From the NCBI GenBank assembly GCA_902470925.1, contig CABRIF010000077.1:1-12230 (forward strand): a stretch of DNA of 12,230 nucleotides, read 5' to 3'. Position numbers and translations under genes: made by a program. Positions within the stretch are counted from its first letter, which is position 1; every line of letters begins with the position of its first letter. The notes below the pieces were generated by a model that did no database searches, was not told the origin of the DNA, and saw only the letters and a list, made by a program, of their open reading frames with translations. The DNA comes from an uncultured Collinsella sp. (GTDB lineage Bacteria > Actinomycetota > Coriobacteriia > Coriobacteriales > Coriobacteriaceae). Shown here piece by piece: positions 1 through 5,829 of the stretch.

Positions 1-39
1 GAACGGCACCTGCGGGGTGGCGGGGGCGAAGCCTGCGCC

Positions 40-1764
40 CTACCCCACCTCGCGCAGCACCAGCCGCAGGGCAACGCGGGTGGATGCGCGGCAGCGGAAG
101 CGCTCGTCCAGGCGCACGCCGGCCACCCACACCACCGCGCCGGACGGCGAGGTGCGCACCACCGGCACCGAGGCGCGCTGGGCCACGGGCACCTGCGCCT
201 CGCCCAGCAGATCGGACAGCTTCTTGCTGCGGCCGTGCATCCCCAGCGGGCACATGACATCGCCCGGCGCCGGGCCGTCGACCCACACGCGCACCGTGCT
301 ACCCTGCTCGTCGCGTAGCGCACGGGCAAGCTCGCCCTCCTCGTAGCCGAGCGCCCGGGCGTCGGCAAGCACCACATGCGCTCGCGCGACGCCCGCCGCG
401 CCGCCGAGCCCCCATGCCTGCGATGCGCTGTCGGGGGATGCCGCGCGCGCACCGAGTCCCTGCGGGCGCATCGGGTCCTCGGAAGATGCCGACCCCGCAC
501 GGGACCCCAAGGGCAGCGCCGAGCCGCCCGGGGCCTCCTCCGCCGCGCCTGCAAGCGCCCCAGACCAGACCGAGCCGCCCGGGGCCGCCGCCAGCTCACG
601 CGCGAGCGCCGACGCATCGGCATCTGCCGGGATGCGCACCAGGCTCGCCTCCAGCACCATCTGGTTGGCCTGGGGCATCCGCCCGGGAACCGACAGCCAG
701 CCTGCGCTCACCGTCTCGCGCGCGCGGGCCGTGCGGAAGGAGAGCATGCCGAACTCGACGCGAGCATCCACCCCTTCCGGCAGCGTAAGCGAGCCGGACC
801 CCGACGCCACGCATGCAAGCACCGCCTCCACATGGCGCATCTCCAAGCGCGCCTCGGGCGCCACGCGCCGCATCGTCAGGCGAACCATGCGCCGCGCGAT
901 CGCCACCTCGGCGGCGGCCAGCCGCGCGGCGTCGAGCACCACCAGCCCGTCGCGCTCCTCGCGCACGCAGCTGCGCCAGGCCGTGGCGGCAAGCTGGGAC
1001 ATGAATGCATCCTCGGCACCCAGGATGTCGCAGGCGGCGCCCACGCTGTGCGCCAGCTCCGCATTGCGCTCGCGTGCCAGCGGCATCAGGCGGTGACGTA
1101 CAAAGTTGCGCAGGTAGGAGGTGTCACGGTTGCTCTCGTCCTCACGCCAGGGCTGCCCGGCCACCTCCAGATAGCGCACCAGGTCCTCATGCGTGGCATC
1201 CAGTAAGGGGCGCACGATGATGTTGCGGCGCCGCGGGATGCTCGACAGCCCCGCCGGCCCCGAGCCGCGAATCGCGTTCATGAAGAAGGTCTCCGCCCGG
1301 TCGCTCGCCGTGTGCGCGGTGGCGATGCGCGCCGCCGTGCGGGGCACGCCCGCCTCGCGACACAGATCGCGCACGTAGCGACGGGCGGCCGCGTAGCGCA
1401 CCTCGCGCGCCGCCGCTTCGAGGTTGCCCTGCTCGAGCACGGCGGCCGCCGCATGCTCGACGCACAACGGCACGCCCAGGCGCTCGCATAGGTCGCGCAC
1501 GAACGCCTCGTCGGCATCGGAGGCGGCACCGCGCAGGTGGTGGTTCACGTGCAGCACGTGGAGCCGCTCGCGGGCGATGCGGGCGCGACCCCGGCCGTCC
1601 TGGATGTCGAGCGCGCCGGTGCAGGCCATGAGCAGCAGCGCCGTGGAGTCCGCGCCGCCCGACACCATGAGCACCACCGGAGCCGTCGTGGCCGCGGCAC
1701 CGGCGGCACCCGCGCGCCCCGTATGTCCATGCTGGCGGATATAATGCTGCGAGACCGTGGGCAT
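40..1764 (-). CDS. tilS: tRNA(Ile)-lysidine synthetase TilS
   Basis: TilS uses ATP and lysine to convert the wobble cytidine of the CAU-anticodon isoleucine tRNA to lysidine, so that the tRNA reads AUA; it acts in the cytoplasm. The PP-loop signature SGGADS lies at residues 35-40, followed by VNHHLRG at about 73-79 and ATAHTASDRAET from about 148. A TilS C-terminal domain (GDVMCPLGMHGRSKKLSDLL onward) occupies about 500-562. I start at ATG 1764 (574 aa) because GGGAGGAG lies about 8-10 bases upstream of it. An in-frame ATG at 1818 would add 18 residues but has no Shine-Dalgarno. The protein is much longer than the 430-470 aa of the E. coli and B. subtilis enzymes. Most of the excess is an Ala/Gly/Ser/Pro-rich insert at about 393-460, which contains the APGGS repeat. 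It is transcribed divergently from the MBL hydrolase. Any co-transcribed downstream gene lies outside the window. Confidence 0.95.
   Translation of the reverse strand: MPTVSQHYIRQHGHTGRAGAAGAAATTAPVVLMVSGGADSTALLLMACTGALDIQDGRGRARIARERLHVLHVNHHLRGAASDADEAFVRDLCERLGVPLCVEHAAAAVLEQGNLEAAAREVRYAAARRYVRDLCREAGVPRTAARIATAHTASDRAETFFMNAIRGSGPAGLSSIPRRRNIIVRPLLDATHEDLVRYLEVAGQPWREDESNRDTSYLRNFVRHRLMPLARERNAELAHSVGAACDILGAEDAFMSQLAATAWRSCVREERDGLVVLDAARLAAAEVAIARRMVRLTMRRVAPEARLEMRHVEAVLACVASGSGSLTLPEGVDARVEFGMLSFRTARARETVSAGWLSVPGRMPQANQMVLEASLVRIPADADASALARELAAAPGGSVWSGALAGAAEEAPGGSALPLGSRAGSASSEDPMRPQGLGARAASPDSASQAWGLGGAAGVARAHVVLADARALGYEEGELARALRDEQGSTVRVWVDGPAPGDVMCPLGMHGRSKKLSDLLGEAQVPVAQRASVPVVRTSPSGAVVWVAGVRLDERFRCRASTRVALRLVLREVG
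520..586. repeat. Direct repeat inside the tilS linker insert
   Basis: CGAGCCGCCCGGGGCC occurs at 520-535 and again at 571-586, a period of 51 bases (17 codons). It encodes the two APGGS stretches in the low-complexity insert that precedes the TilS C-terminal domain. The period is a multiple of three, so copy-number changes would keep the reading frame. Confidence 0.75.
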
Positions 1765-1861
1765 ACGGCGCGCTCCTCCCTGCACGGGCCGGGAGGGAAG
1801 CGCTCCACCAGCCCGCATTTCGGCTTTTCACTAGCATGTCATTGTATCGCGAAGGACCCTC

Positions 1862-2929
1862 ATGACCTCATCTGCGAACCATACCGCCACGAACGCGCAG
1901 CCTGTCGGCGACGGGCGGCTCTCCGCCGGCACGCGGTCCGCCGGCGCCAGCGGGCCCTCCTCCGGGACGCGGCCCGGCGGCGCCAGCGGGCCCTCCGCCA
2001 GCTCGCAGGCCGCCGGCAATGGGACCTCCGCCAGCGTGCAGGCCGCCGGCAATGGAATCTCCGCCAGCGCACGGTCCATCGGCGGCGACGGCCCCTCCGG
2101 TATGCAGCCTGTCGGCAACGAAGGGCTTCGGCTCCACGTGCTCGGCAGCGGCTCCAAGGGCAACTGCGCGCTGGTTGAGGGACCGTGCGGTCTCATCATG
2201 ATCGACGACGGGTTCTCCCGCCGCGAGGTGCTGCGCCGTATGCACGAACTCGGCCTGAGCGAGGACGACGTGCGCGCGCTCATCCTAACGCACGAGCATT
2301 CCGATCACGTGAGCGGTGTGTCGGTGTGGTGCAAGCGCTTTTCCGGCGAGCTGTACGCCAGCGCAGGCACCGCCGAGACGCGCAGCTACCTGGCGAACCT
2401 GCCGTTTCAGACGTTTCATCCCGGCGATGAGCTCACCGTCGCCGGGGTGCGCGTGCGAACGTTCGCGACCTCGCACGACGTGGTGAATCCGGTGGGCTTC
2501 CGCTTTCAATGCGGATCGGACGCGATCGGGTATGCAACCGACACCGGCACCCTTTCTACCGAAGCGCTCGAGGCGCTCACAGACGTCCGCGTGCTTGCGC
2601 TTGAAAGCAACCACGACATTCCCATGCTGCGCTGCGGCTCGTACCCGCGCGTGCTGCAGGACCGCATCGCGAGCGACCGCGGACACCTGAGCAACGAGCA
2701 GGCGGCCGATGCCCTGCGCCAGGTGCTGGGCTCGCGCACCGAGCACGTGGTGGCGATGCACATCTCACAGGAGAACAACCGGCCCAGCCTGGCGGTGCGC
2801 GCGCTGGCGGCTGCGGTAGGCGCCGAGCTCGACAACGAACTCGGCTCGAGCGCCACACTCGTGCGCGCCGAAGGAACCCCCGCGCTGCGCATCCGCTCAG
2901 CCGGCCAACACCGCCCGTTTTCGGTATAG
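1862..2929 (+). CDS. MBL-fold metallo-hydrolase, YycJ/WalJ family
   Basis: This is a cytoplasmic metallo-beta-lactamase-fold hydrolase of the YycJ/WalJ type, a family with nuclease or DNA-repair roles in other Gram-positives; the exact substrate here is unknown. The fold starts at residue 89 with LRLHVLGSGSKGNCALVE. Metal ligands are visible: HEHSDH at 144-149, H205, D227 (YATDTG), H251 (ESNHD) and H300 (MHISQENN). RIASDRGHLSNEQAA at 268-282 is also typical of the family. Start ATG 1862 has GAAGGA five bases upstream. Residues 1-88 are not part of the usual ~265-aa family core; they are Gly/Ala/Ser-rich and built of imperfect 11-12 residue repeats. A second ATG at 2102 (residue 81) would give a normal-length protein but has no Shine-Dalgarno. 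The gene is convergent with hsp20 across a shared hairpin. Confidence 0.92.
   Translation: MTSSANHTATNAQPVGDGRLSAGTRSAGASGPSSGTRPGGASGPSASSQAAGNGTSASVQAAGNGISASARSIGGDGPSGMQPVGNEGLRLHVLGSGSKGNCALVEGPCGLIMIDDGFSRREVLRRMHELGLSEDDVRALILTHEHSDHVSGVSVWCKRFSGELYASAGTAETRSYLANLPFQTFHPGDELTVAGVRVRTFATSHDVVNPVGFRFQCGSDAIGYATDTGTLSTEALEALTDVRVLALESNHDIPMLRCGSYPRVLQDRIASDRGHLSNEQAADALRQVLGSRTEHVVAMHISQENNRPSLAVRALAAAVGAELDNELGSSATLVRAEGTPALRIRSAGQHRPFSV
1943..2072. repeat. In-frame tandem repeats encoding a low-complexity N-terminus
   Basis: Two repeat families lie next to each other. GGCGCCAGCGGGCCCTCC occurs at 1943-1960 and 1979-1996, a period of 36 bases encoding GASGPS. CAGGCCGCCGGCAAT occurs at 2006-2020 and 2039-2053, a period of 33 bases encoding QAAGNG(T/I)SAS twice. 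All periods are multiples of three. The repeats make up most of the extension before the MBL domain. Confidence 0.85.
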
Positions 2930-2973
2930 GCACCCTACAAGCACCAAACCAAAAAACACAATCGCCGAAGCAA

Positions 2974-3007
2974 AAAGGCGGTTCGGGGCCAAACCCGAAC
3001 CGCCTTT
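2974..3007. terminator. Bidirectional intrinsic terminator between MBL gene and hsp20
   Basis: AAAGGCGGTTCGGG (2974-2987) and CCCGAACCGCCTTT (2994-3007) form a perfect 14-bp stem with a six-base loop. Read on the minus strand, a run of five T follows the stem, which suits hsp20. On the plus strand the stem ends in TTT. It lies 45 bases after the MBL stop and 47 bases past the hsp20 stop, so it can serve both convergent genes. Confidence 0.85.
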
Positions 3008-3053
3008 CCGTGCGACCTACCATCGCCTCGCGGACGCTTTGTCAGCATTCGTG

Positions 3054-3482
3054 CTAGTCGATGGAGATCTTGGTGACGTTTTGCTTCTCGACGAACTTGG
3101 GCACGGTCACCGTCAGGACACCGTCGGCAAAGCGGGCGGACAGGCCCTCGCTCGCCGCGTCCTTGAGGTACACGCCGCGCGTGGCGCTATACGCGGTGAA
3201 CTCGCGCTGTAGGAAGTTCTTGTCCTTGTTCTCTTCCTTTTCCTCAACGTTGACGGAGATGGATAGACGACCCTCATTCAGCTCAACATCCAGGTCGTCC
3301 TTGGTGACGCCGGTGAGGTACGCCTTGACCTCGTAGGAATCGCCCTTGTCCTCGACATCGATGGGGAACGCCTTGGAGGCGAGTGCCGTGCGCGGCATGT
3401 TCATCATGTCGTCGAACACATCGAACAGGGAATTGGTCATGGGAAGAACGCTGAACCCAGGACGATACGGAACCATAGCCAT
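3054..3482 (-). CDS. Small heat-shock protein, Hsp20/alpha-crystallin family
   Basis: This is an ATP-independent chaperone that holds unfolding proteins, usually as an oligomer in the cytoplasm. The 142-aa product has the usual length. It has a short N-terminal arm (MAMVPYRPGFSVLP), an alpha-crystallin domain at about residues 39-130 (FPIDVEDKGDSYEVKAYLTGV, then FADGVLTVTVPK), and a C-terminal ISI tripeptide matching the I-x-I motif that links subunits. ATG 3482 is chosen because GAAGGAG lies nine bases upstream; a TTG at 3488 sits only three bases from that site. I searched the upstream DNA for a CIRCE element (TTAGCACTC-N9-GAGTGCTAA) and for an HspR HAIR palindrome and found neither. Only a lone ACTCAA half-site overlaps the start region, so the heat control is not evident. 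Confidence 0.96.
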   Translation of the reverse strand: MAMVPYRPGFSVLPMTNSLFDVFDDMMNMPRTALASKAFPIDVEDKGDSYEVKAYLTGVTKDDLDVELNEGRLSISVNVEEKEENKDKNFLQREFTAYSATRGVYLKDAASEGLSARFADGVLTVTVPKFVEKQNVTKISID

Positions 3483-3504
3483 ACTCAATCACTCCTTCGT
3501 GATG

Positions 3505-3526
3505 CGCGCGCCCTGCGGGGTGCGCG
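3505..3526. promoter_or_regulatory. GC-rich hairpin in the hsp20 leader
   Basis: CGCGCGCCC (3505-3513) and GGGTGCGCG (3518-3526) can pair around a four-base loop. In the minus-strand hsp20 mRNA this leaves one A-C mismatch. The structure ends about 10 bases before the GAAGGAG ribosome site. It could influence translation, but a chance GC-rich stem is also possible. Confidence 0.3.
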
Positions 3527-3916
3527 GTTGCTTGACGCTCTTGTTATGCCCGGCACGTTGAAATCTATACGCGTTTTGTCAGAATCTCTAAGCGTCACAG
3601 CATCATCAAATATAAGTGTGATTGACTTAGATTATCTTTCAACTTCACTGCATCGCCGGCGCATTCGAGCTCGCCCAGTTGCAGATCAGCTGCCTTGAAA
3701 CCACAGCACACCGCCAGCATTCCCCCGGTCATGAAGCCGTCGCCCGGCATAACAGCGTTGCGTCGTCGGGACCCGGTCGCAGCACGTCGAACCCCAAAGA
3801 CCCTCCTCGCATCCGCCGCATGGCGGCACCGAACGCTTGAAAACGTCGCTTCAGACCCGCAAGTCCTGTTGAATCCGCCCAATAGGGGGTTAGTTGAGAA
3901 AAGTGCCTTCGCGTTG

Positions 3917-4111
3917 TGGTCGCAAATGGCATCTAATGGGTTTTTGGGTCATCGGATTTCGTATGCATTGCTGAAAAAACAGCCTTTCAAAACCAGAATG
4001 AGGCCATCGAGCCGCTCAAGACAGCGTTTTTCGGCTTGGATCCACCTCTTGGACGCCTCAGACAGCTCGTTCTCGCGCCATCAAACACCCATTAGATGCC
4101 ATTTGCGACCA
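3917..4111. repeat. 195-bp unit bounded by 25-bp perfect inverted repeats
   Basis: The arm at 3917-3941 (starting TGGTCGCAAATGGCATC) is the exact reverse complement of 4087-4111. Four more matching bases lie just inside after one mismatch. The interior of about 145 bases has no gene, only a small GCTG-A6-CAGC hairpin near 3970. The arrangement resembles a MITE-like non-autonomous element, or two opposed copies of a dispersed repeat. No clear target-site duplication flanks it: the left side reads GCGTTG and the right side TTCAAT. Confidence 0.7.
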
Positions 4112-4228
4112 TTCAATTTTTGCTCTTTCGTTTTATGACACCCTGATAAAAAGTCAGATTCATAATACTGTATTTTTTCAATCTTTCATTTTTTTCAACG
4201 AATATGCTCGTTCCCGCGCAGGTCGGAG

Positions 4229-4298
4229 TGCCAGCGTAGCAACTTATCCGAATGGAATCGCTGGCAGGATCTCCACTGCCCCTTCGATAGCAGGGCAG
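4229..4298. other. Two consecutive hairpins upstream of the HNH gene
   Basis: TGCCAGCG (4229-4236) pairs perfectly with CGCTGGCA (4259-4266) across a 22-base loop. Immediately after it, CTGCCC (4276-4281) pairs with GGGCAG (4293-4298) across an 11-base loop. They lie 80-150 bases before the HNH start and upstream of its best promoter candidate, so they could belong to a small RNA, a protein-binding site or a remnant. No known RNA family is recognised. Confidence 0.4.
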
Positions 4299-4314
4299 CG
4301 AGAAAGAGCGCGGG

Positions 4315-4342
4315 TTCAATGTTGTCGCCAGTCGTATACAAT
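4315..4342 (+). promoter_or_regulatory. Candidate promoter of the HNH gene
   Basis: A TACAAT -10 hexamer (4337-4342) stands 16 bases after a weak TTCAAT -35 (4315-4320). It would give a leader of about 30 bases before ATG 4379. The -10 is good and the -35 poor, so this is only a candidate. Confidence 0.3.
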
Positions 4343-4378
4343 GGTGCACATCTAACATATAAGAGGTGGAGGATTAGC

Positions 4379-5431
4379 ATGTTACCCGCAGTCGAGCACA
4401 GTAGCCTTGTTGCCTTTCCCCGCCTCTCGCGAGCTGAGCAGCTCGTTCCCAGCGCCTTCGTGCGCGGCTACGAATGGTTCATGGAACATGAAGGTCAGCA
4501 TATCGACCGCCTTCCCTTTGGAGAAAAGGGAACGCCTTCCAGCGTCGGCTTCCCGCTCGCCCGCCAATCGGGCATCCACTCGCCTCGCATGAATTACGCA
4601 AAACAGCGCTATGTCATCTCCGTCCACTCAAGCGATTTGAACCGGTATCCGGATAAAGAGCCCATCATGCTTGAAAACGGGACATGGCTCATTGATTATT
4701 CAGCCCAAGACGGAGCCGTAGACCAAACTCGACAAGACTACAACGGTTGGATGATGAATTGCCTCCGCGATGCTATCCCGATCGGAGTGATGACCAAGCA
4801 GCCAAAAGGCGGCTACACAGTTCGCGGCCTGGCATATATTGAAAACTATAATCCTGCCTCAAGGATGTTTTTGCTGCACGGTCCGGTCAACCCAAGAACC
4901 GAATCGGCAGGACTGTTCGACCTGATTGACCTTGAAGAGCTCACCAAAAGCGAGCGTAAACCATTTCTCGAACACGACGAAGAAGAGGAGCAACGCATGG
5001 TCCTGCGCATCCAGCGCAAACGCCAAGACGTGTTCCGCAGGGAGCTTCTCGAGGCCTACGGGGGCCGATGCGCAATCACCGGCGTCGACGTTCCCGAAGT
5101 GCTTCAAGCGGCGCACATCGAGCCATACCGCGGATCCCGTTCGCAAAACGTCACCAACGGCATCCTGCTTCGCGCCGATATTCATCTGCTGTATGACGCG
5201 CACCTACTGTCCATCAAACCATGCACTTACACCGTGTCCGTCAGTAAGCGCATCGCAAACTCTGCCTACGGGACATATGCGGATCGTCGCATTTCCCTAC
5301 CCAGCTCAAAAGAGCTTGTGCCGGACAACGCACATCTGAAACGTCAATATCAGCTCTACGAGATCGAGAACTACTCGACCACTATCCGTGTACGCGATCT
5401 TAGGACAAATAGGGCAAAAGCCGGTCGATAA
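4379..5431 (+). CDS. HNH endonuclease (HNH_2-type C-terminus) with possible SRA-like N-terminal domain
   Basis: This is a predicted DNA endonuclease of 350 aa. The C-terminal third carries an HNH_2-type nuclease: CAITG at 231-235, AAHIEPY at 244-250, NGILLRADIHLLYD at 260-273. Likely catalytic or metal residues are H246, N260 and H269. A charged, probably helical linker (about 187-225, HDEEEEQRM) joins it to the N-terminal part. Residues 63-170 (RQSGIHSP, YSAQDG, YNGWMMNCLRDAIPIGV, GYTVRGLAYIENY) recall the SRA/YDG fold that reads modified bases, but the match is by eye and loose. ATG 4379 has GGTGGAGG six bases upstream; an earlier in-frame ATG at 4319 has none. GC is near 50% by eye against about two thirds in the flanks, pointing to acquisition by transfer. 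No methylase or other restriction partner lies in the window. It may be a solitary modification-dependent restriction enzyme; this is inference. Confidence 0.85.
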   Translation: MLPAVEHSSLVAFPRLSRAEQLVPSAFVRGYEWFMEHEGQHIDRLPFGEKGTPSSVGFPLARQSGIHSPRMNYAKQRYVISVHSSDLNRYPDKEPIMLENGTWLIDYSAQDGAVDQTRQDYNGWMMNCLRDAIPIGVMTKQPKGGYTVRGLAYIENYNPASRMFLLHGPVNPRTESAGLFDLIDLEELTKSERKPFLEHDEEEEQRMVLRIQRKRQDVFRRELLEAYGGRCAITGVDVPEVLQAAHIEPYRGSRSQNVTNGILLRADIHLLYDAHLLSIKPCTYTVSVSKRIANSAYGTYADRRISLPSSKELVPDNAHLKRQYQLYEIENYSTTIRVRDLRTNRAKAGR

Positions 5432-5521
5432 GCCTTTGTTCCATATCATCAGCAGCGCGCGGGTGACCGCAGATGGAGGCTGCTGTCGGTGGTGATGCGG
5501 GCCTCTTGGACGTAGCTGAAA

Positions 5522-5560
5522 CGAGGCGGGGAGCGAGTTTGAAACCCGCTCCCCGCCTCG
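5522..5560. terminator. Strong hairpin, probable terminator between convergent genes
   Basis: CGAGGCGGGGAGCG (5522-5535) pairs perfectly with CGCTCCCCGCCTCG (5547-5560), with a loop of 11 bases that can add three more pairs. It lies about 90 bases after the HNH stop. No good T tract follows on the plus strand and only TTT on the minus strand, so termination strength is uncertain. Confidence 0.6.
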
Positions 5561-5630
5561 CCGTGGCAAAGCTCTTTTGCTCGTGACGCCGGTGCGCACG
5601 GCCGGCATGGGGCCGTGCTCGCTACGATGC

Positions 5631-5798
5631 GCAACCAGCACCGGGACCGATCACGCCGGTGCACGCAACCAGTACCGGACTGCACGTCGAGCCGGCGTGC
5701 CGAGCAGCCAGCCTCGGGCAGCGCTCGCGACGTCAGCACGCGCAGCCAGCCTCGGGCCACGCTCGCGGCGCCGACGTGATGCGCAGCCAACCTTGGGC
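5631..5798. repeat. Five degenerate copies of a GCARCCAG-type motif
   Basis: Related 15-base words start at 5631 (GCAACCAGCACCGGG), 5665 (GCAACCAGTACCGGA), 5704 (GCAGCCAGCCTCGGG), 5742 (same as 5704) and 5783 (GCAGCCAACCTTGGG). The intervals are 34, 39, 38 and 41 bases. The sequence between copies is partly conserved too, for example GGGC(C/A)(A/G)CGCTCGCG after the third and fourth copies. The spacing is irregular, so this is neither a CRISPR nor a simple satellite. Confidence 0.6.
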
Positions 5799-5807
5799 CA
5801 CGCATCA

Positions 5808-5824
5808 CGCCACGCGCCGTGGCG
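5808..5824 (-). terminator. Short hairpin just after the beta-galactosidase stop
   Basis: CGCCACG (5808-5814) pairs perfectly with CGTGGCG (5818-5824) around a three-base loop, five bases past the stop codon of the beta-galactosidase. There is no T run after it, so it may be a weak terminator or an mRNA-end stabiliser. Confidence 0.4.
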
Positions 5825-5829
5825 CTTCC

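Larger units (their letters stand above)
3483..4378. other. Long gene-poor, AT-richer region between hsp20 and the HNH gene
   Basis: I see no convincing gene in this stretch. The hsp20 leader occupies the left end. From about 3590 the base composition drops, and 4112-4210 is strongly A/T-rich with several T tracts. The short frames at 3595-3882 (-), 3695-4138 (+), 3729-3932 (-) and 4113-4358 (-) overlap each other on both strands, lack good ribosome sites and match no family I know. Structured elements inside are a 25-bp inverted repeat (3917-4111) and two hairpins (4229-4298). The region looks like a relic or insertion hot spot; that is inference. Confidence 0.6.
5432..5829. other. Convergent intergenic region with hairpins and degenerate repeats
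   Basis: No gene is supported here. The left half contains a strong GC-rich hairpin (5522-5560). The right half (5631-5798) consists of five degenerate repeats, and another hairpin lies next to the beta-galactosidase stop (5808-5824). Open frames crossing this stretch in both directions are repeat-driven and have no ribosome sites. Confidence 0.6.

Noticed and set aside
376..1206. Open frame of 276 codons on the plus strand
   Set aside because: It is antisense to tilS, Arg/Ala/His-rich, with no ribosome site.
1841..1846. Promoter of tilS based on TACAAT on the minus strand
   Set aside because: The -10 match is good but no acceptable -35 lies 16-18 bases upstream.
3595..3882. Possible small gene of 95 codons on the minus strand
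   Set aside because: TTG start without a ribosome site, overlapping frames on both strands, no family recognised. A relic cannot be excluded but is not supported.
3695..4138. Possible gene of 147 codons on the plus strand
   Set aside because: It runs across both arms of the inverted repeat, has no ribosome site, and its composition is not protein-like; it looks like repeat-derived noise.
4113..4358. Possible genes on the minus strand before the HNH gene
   Set aside because: Two overlapping short frames in AT-rich DNA without start signals; no similarity recognised.
5631..5798. CRISPR array
   Set aside because: Repeats are too degenerate, spacing is uneven (34-41), spacer-like parts are themselves related, and no cas gene is present.
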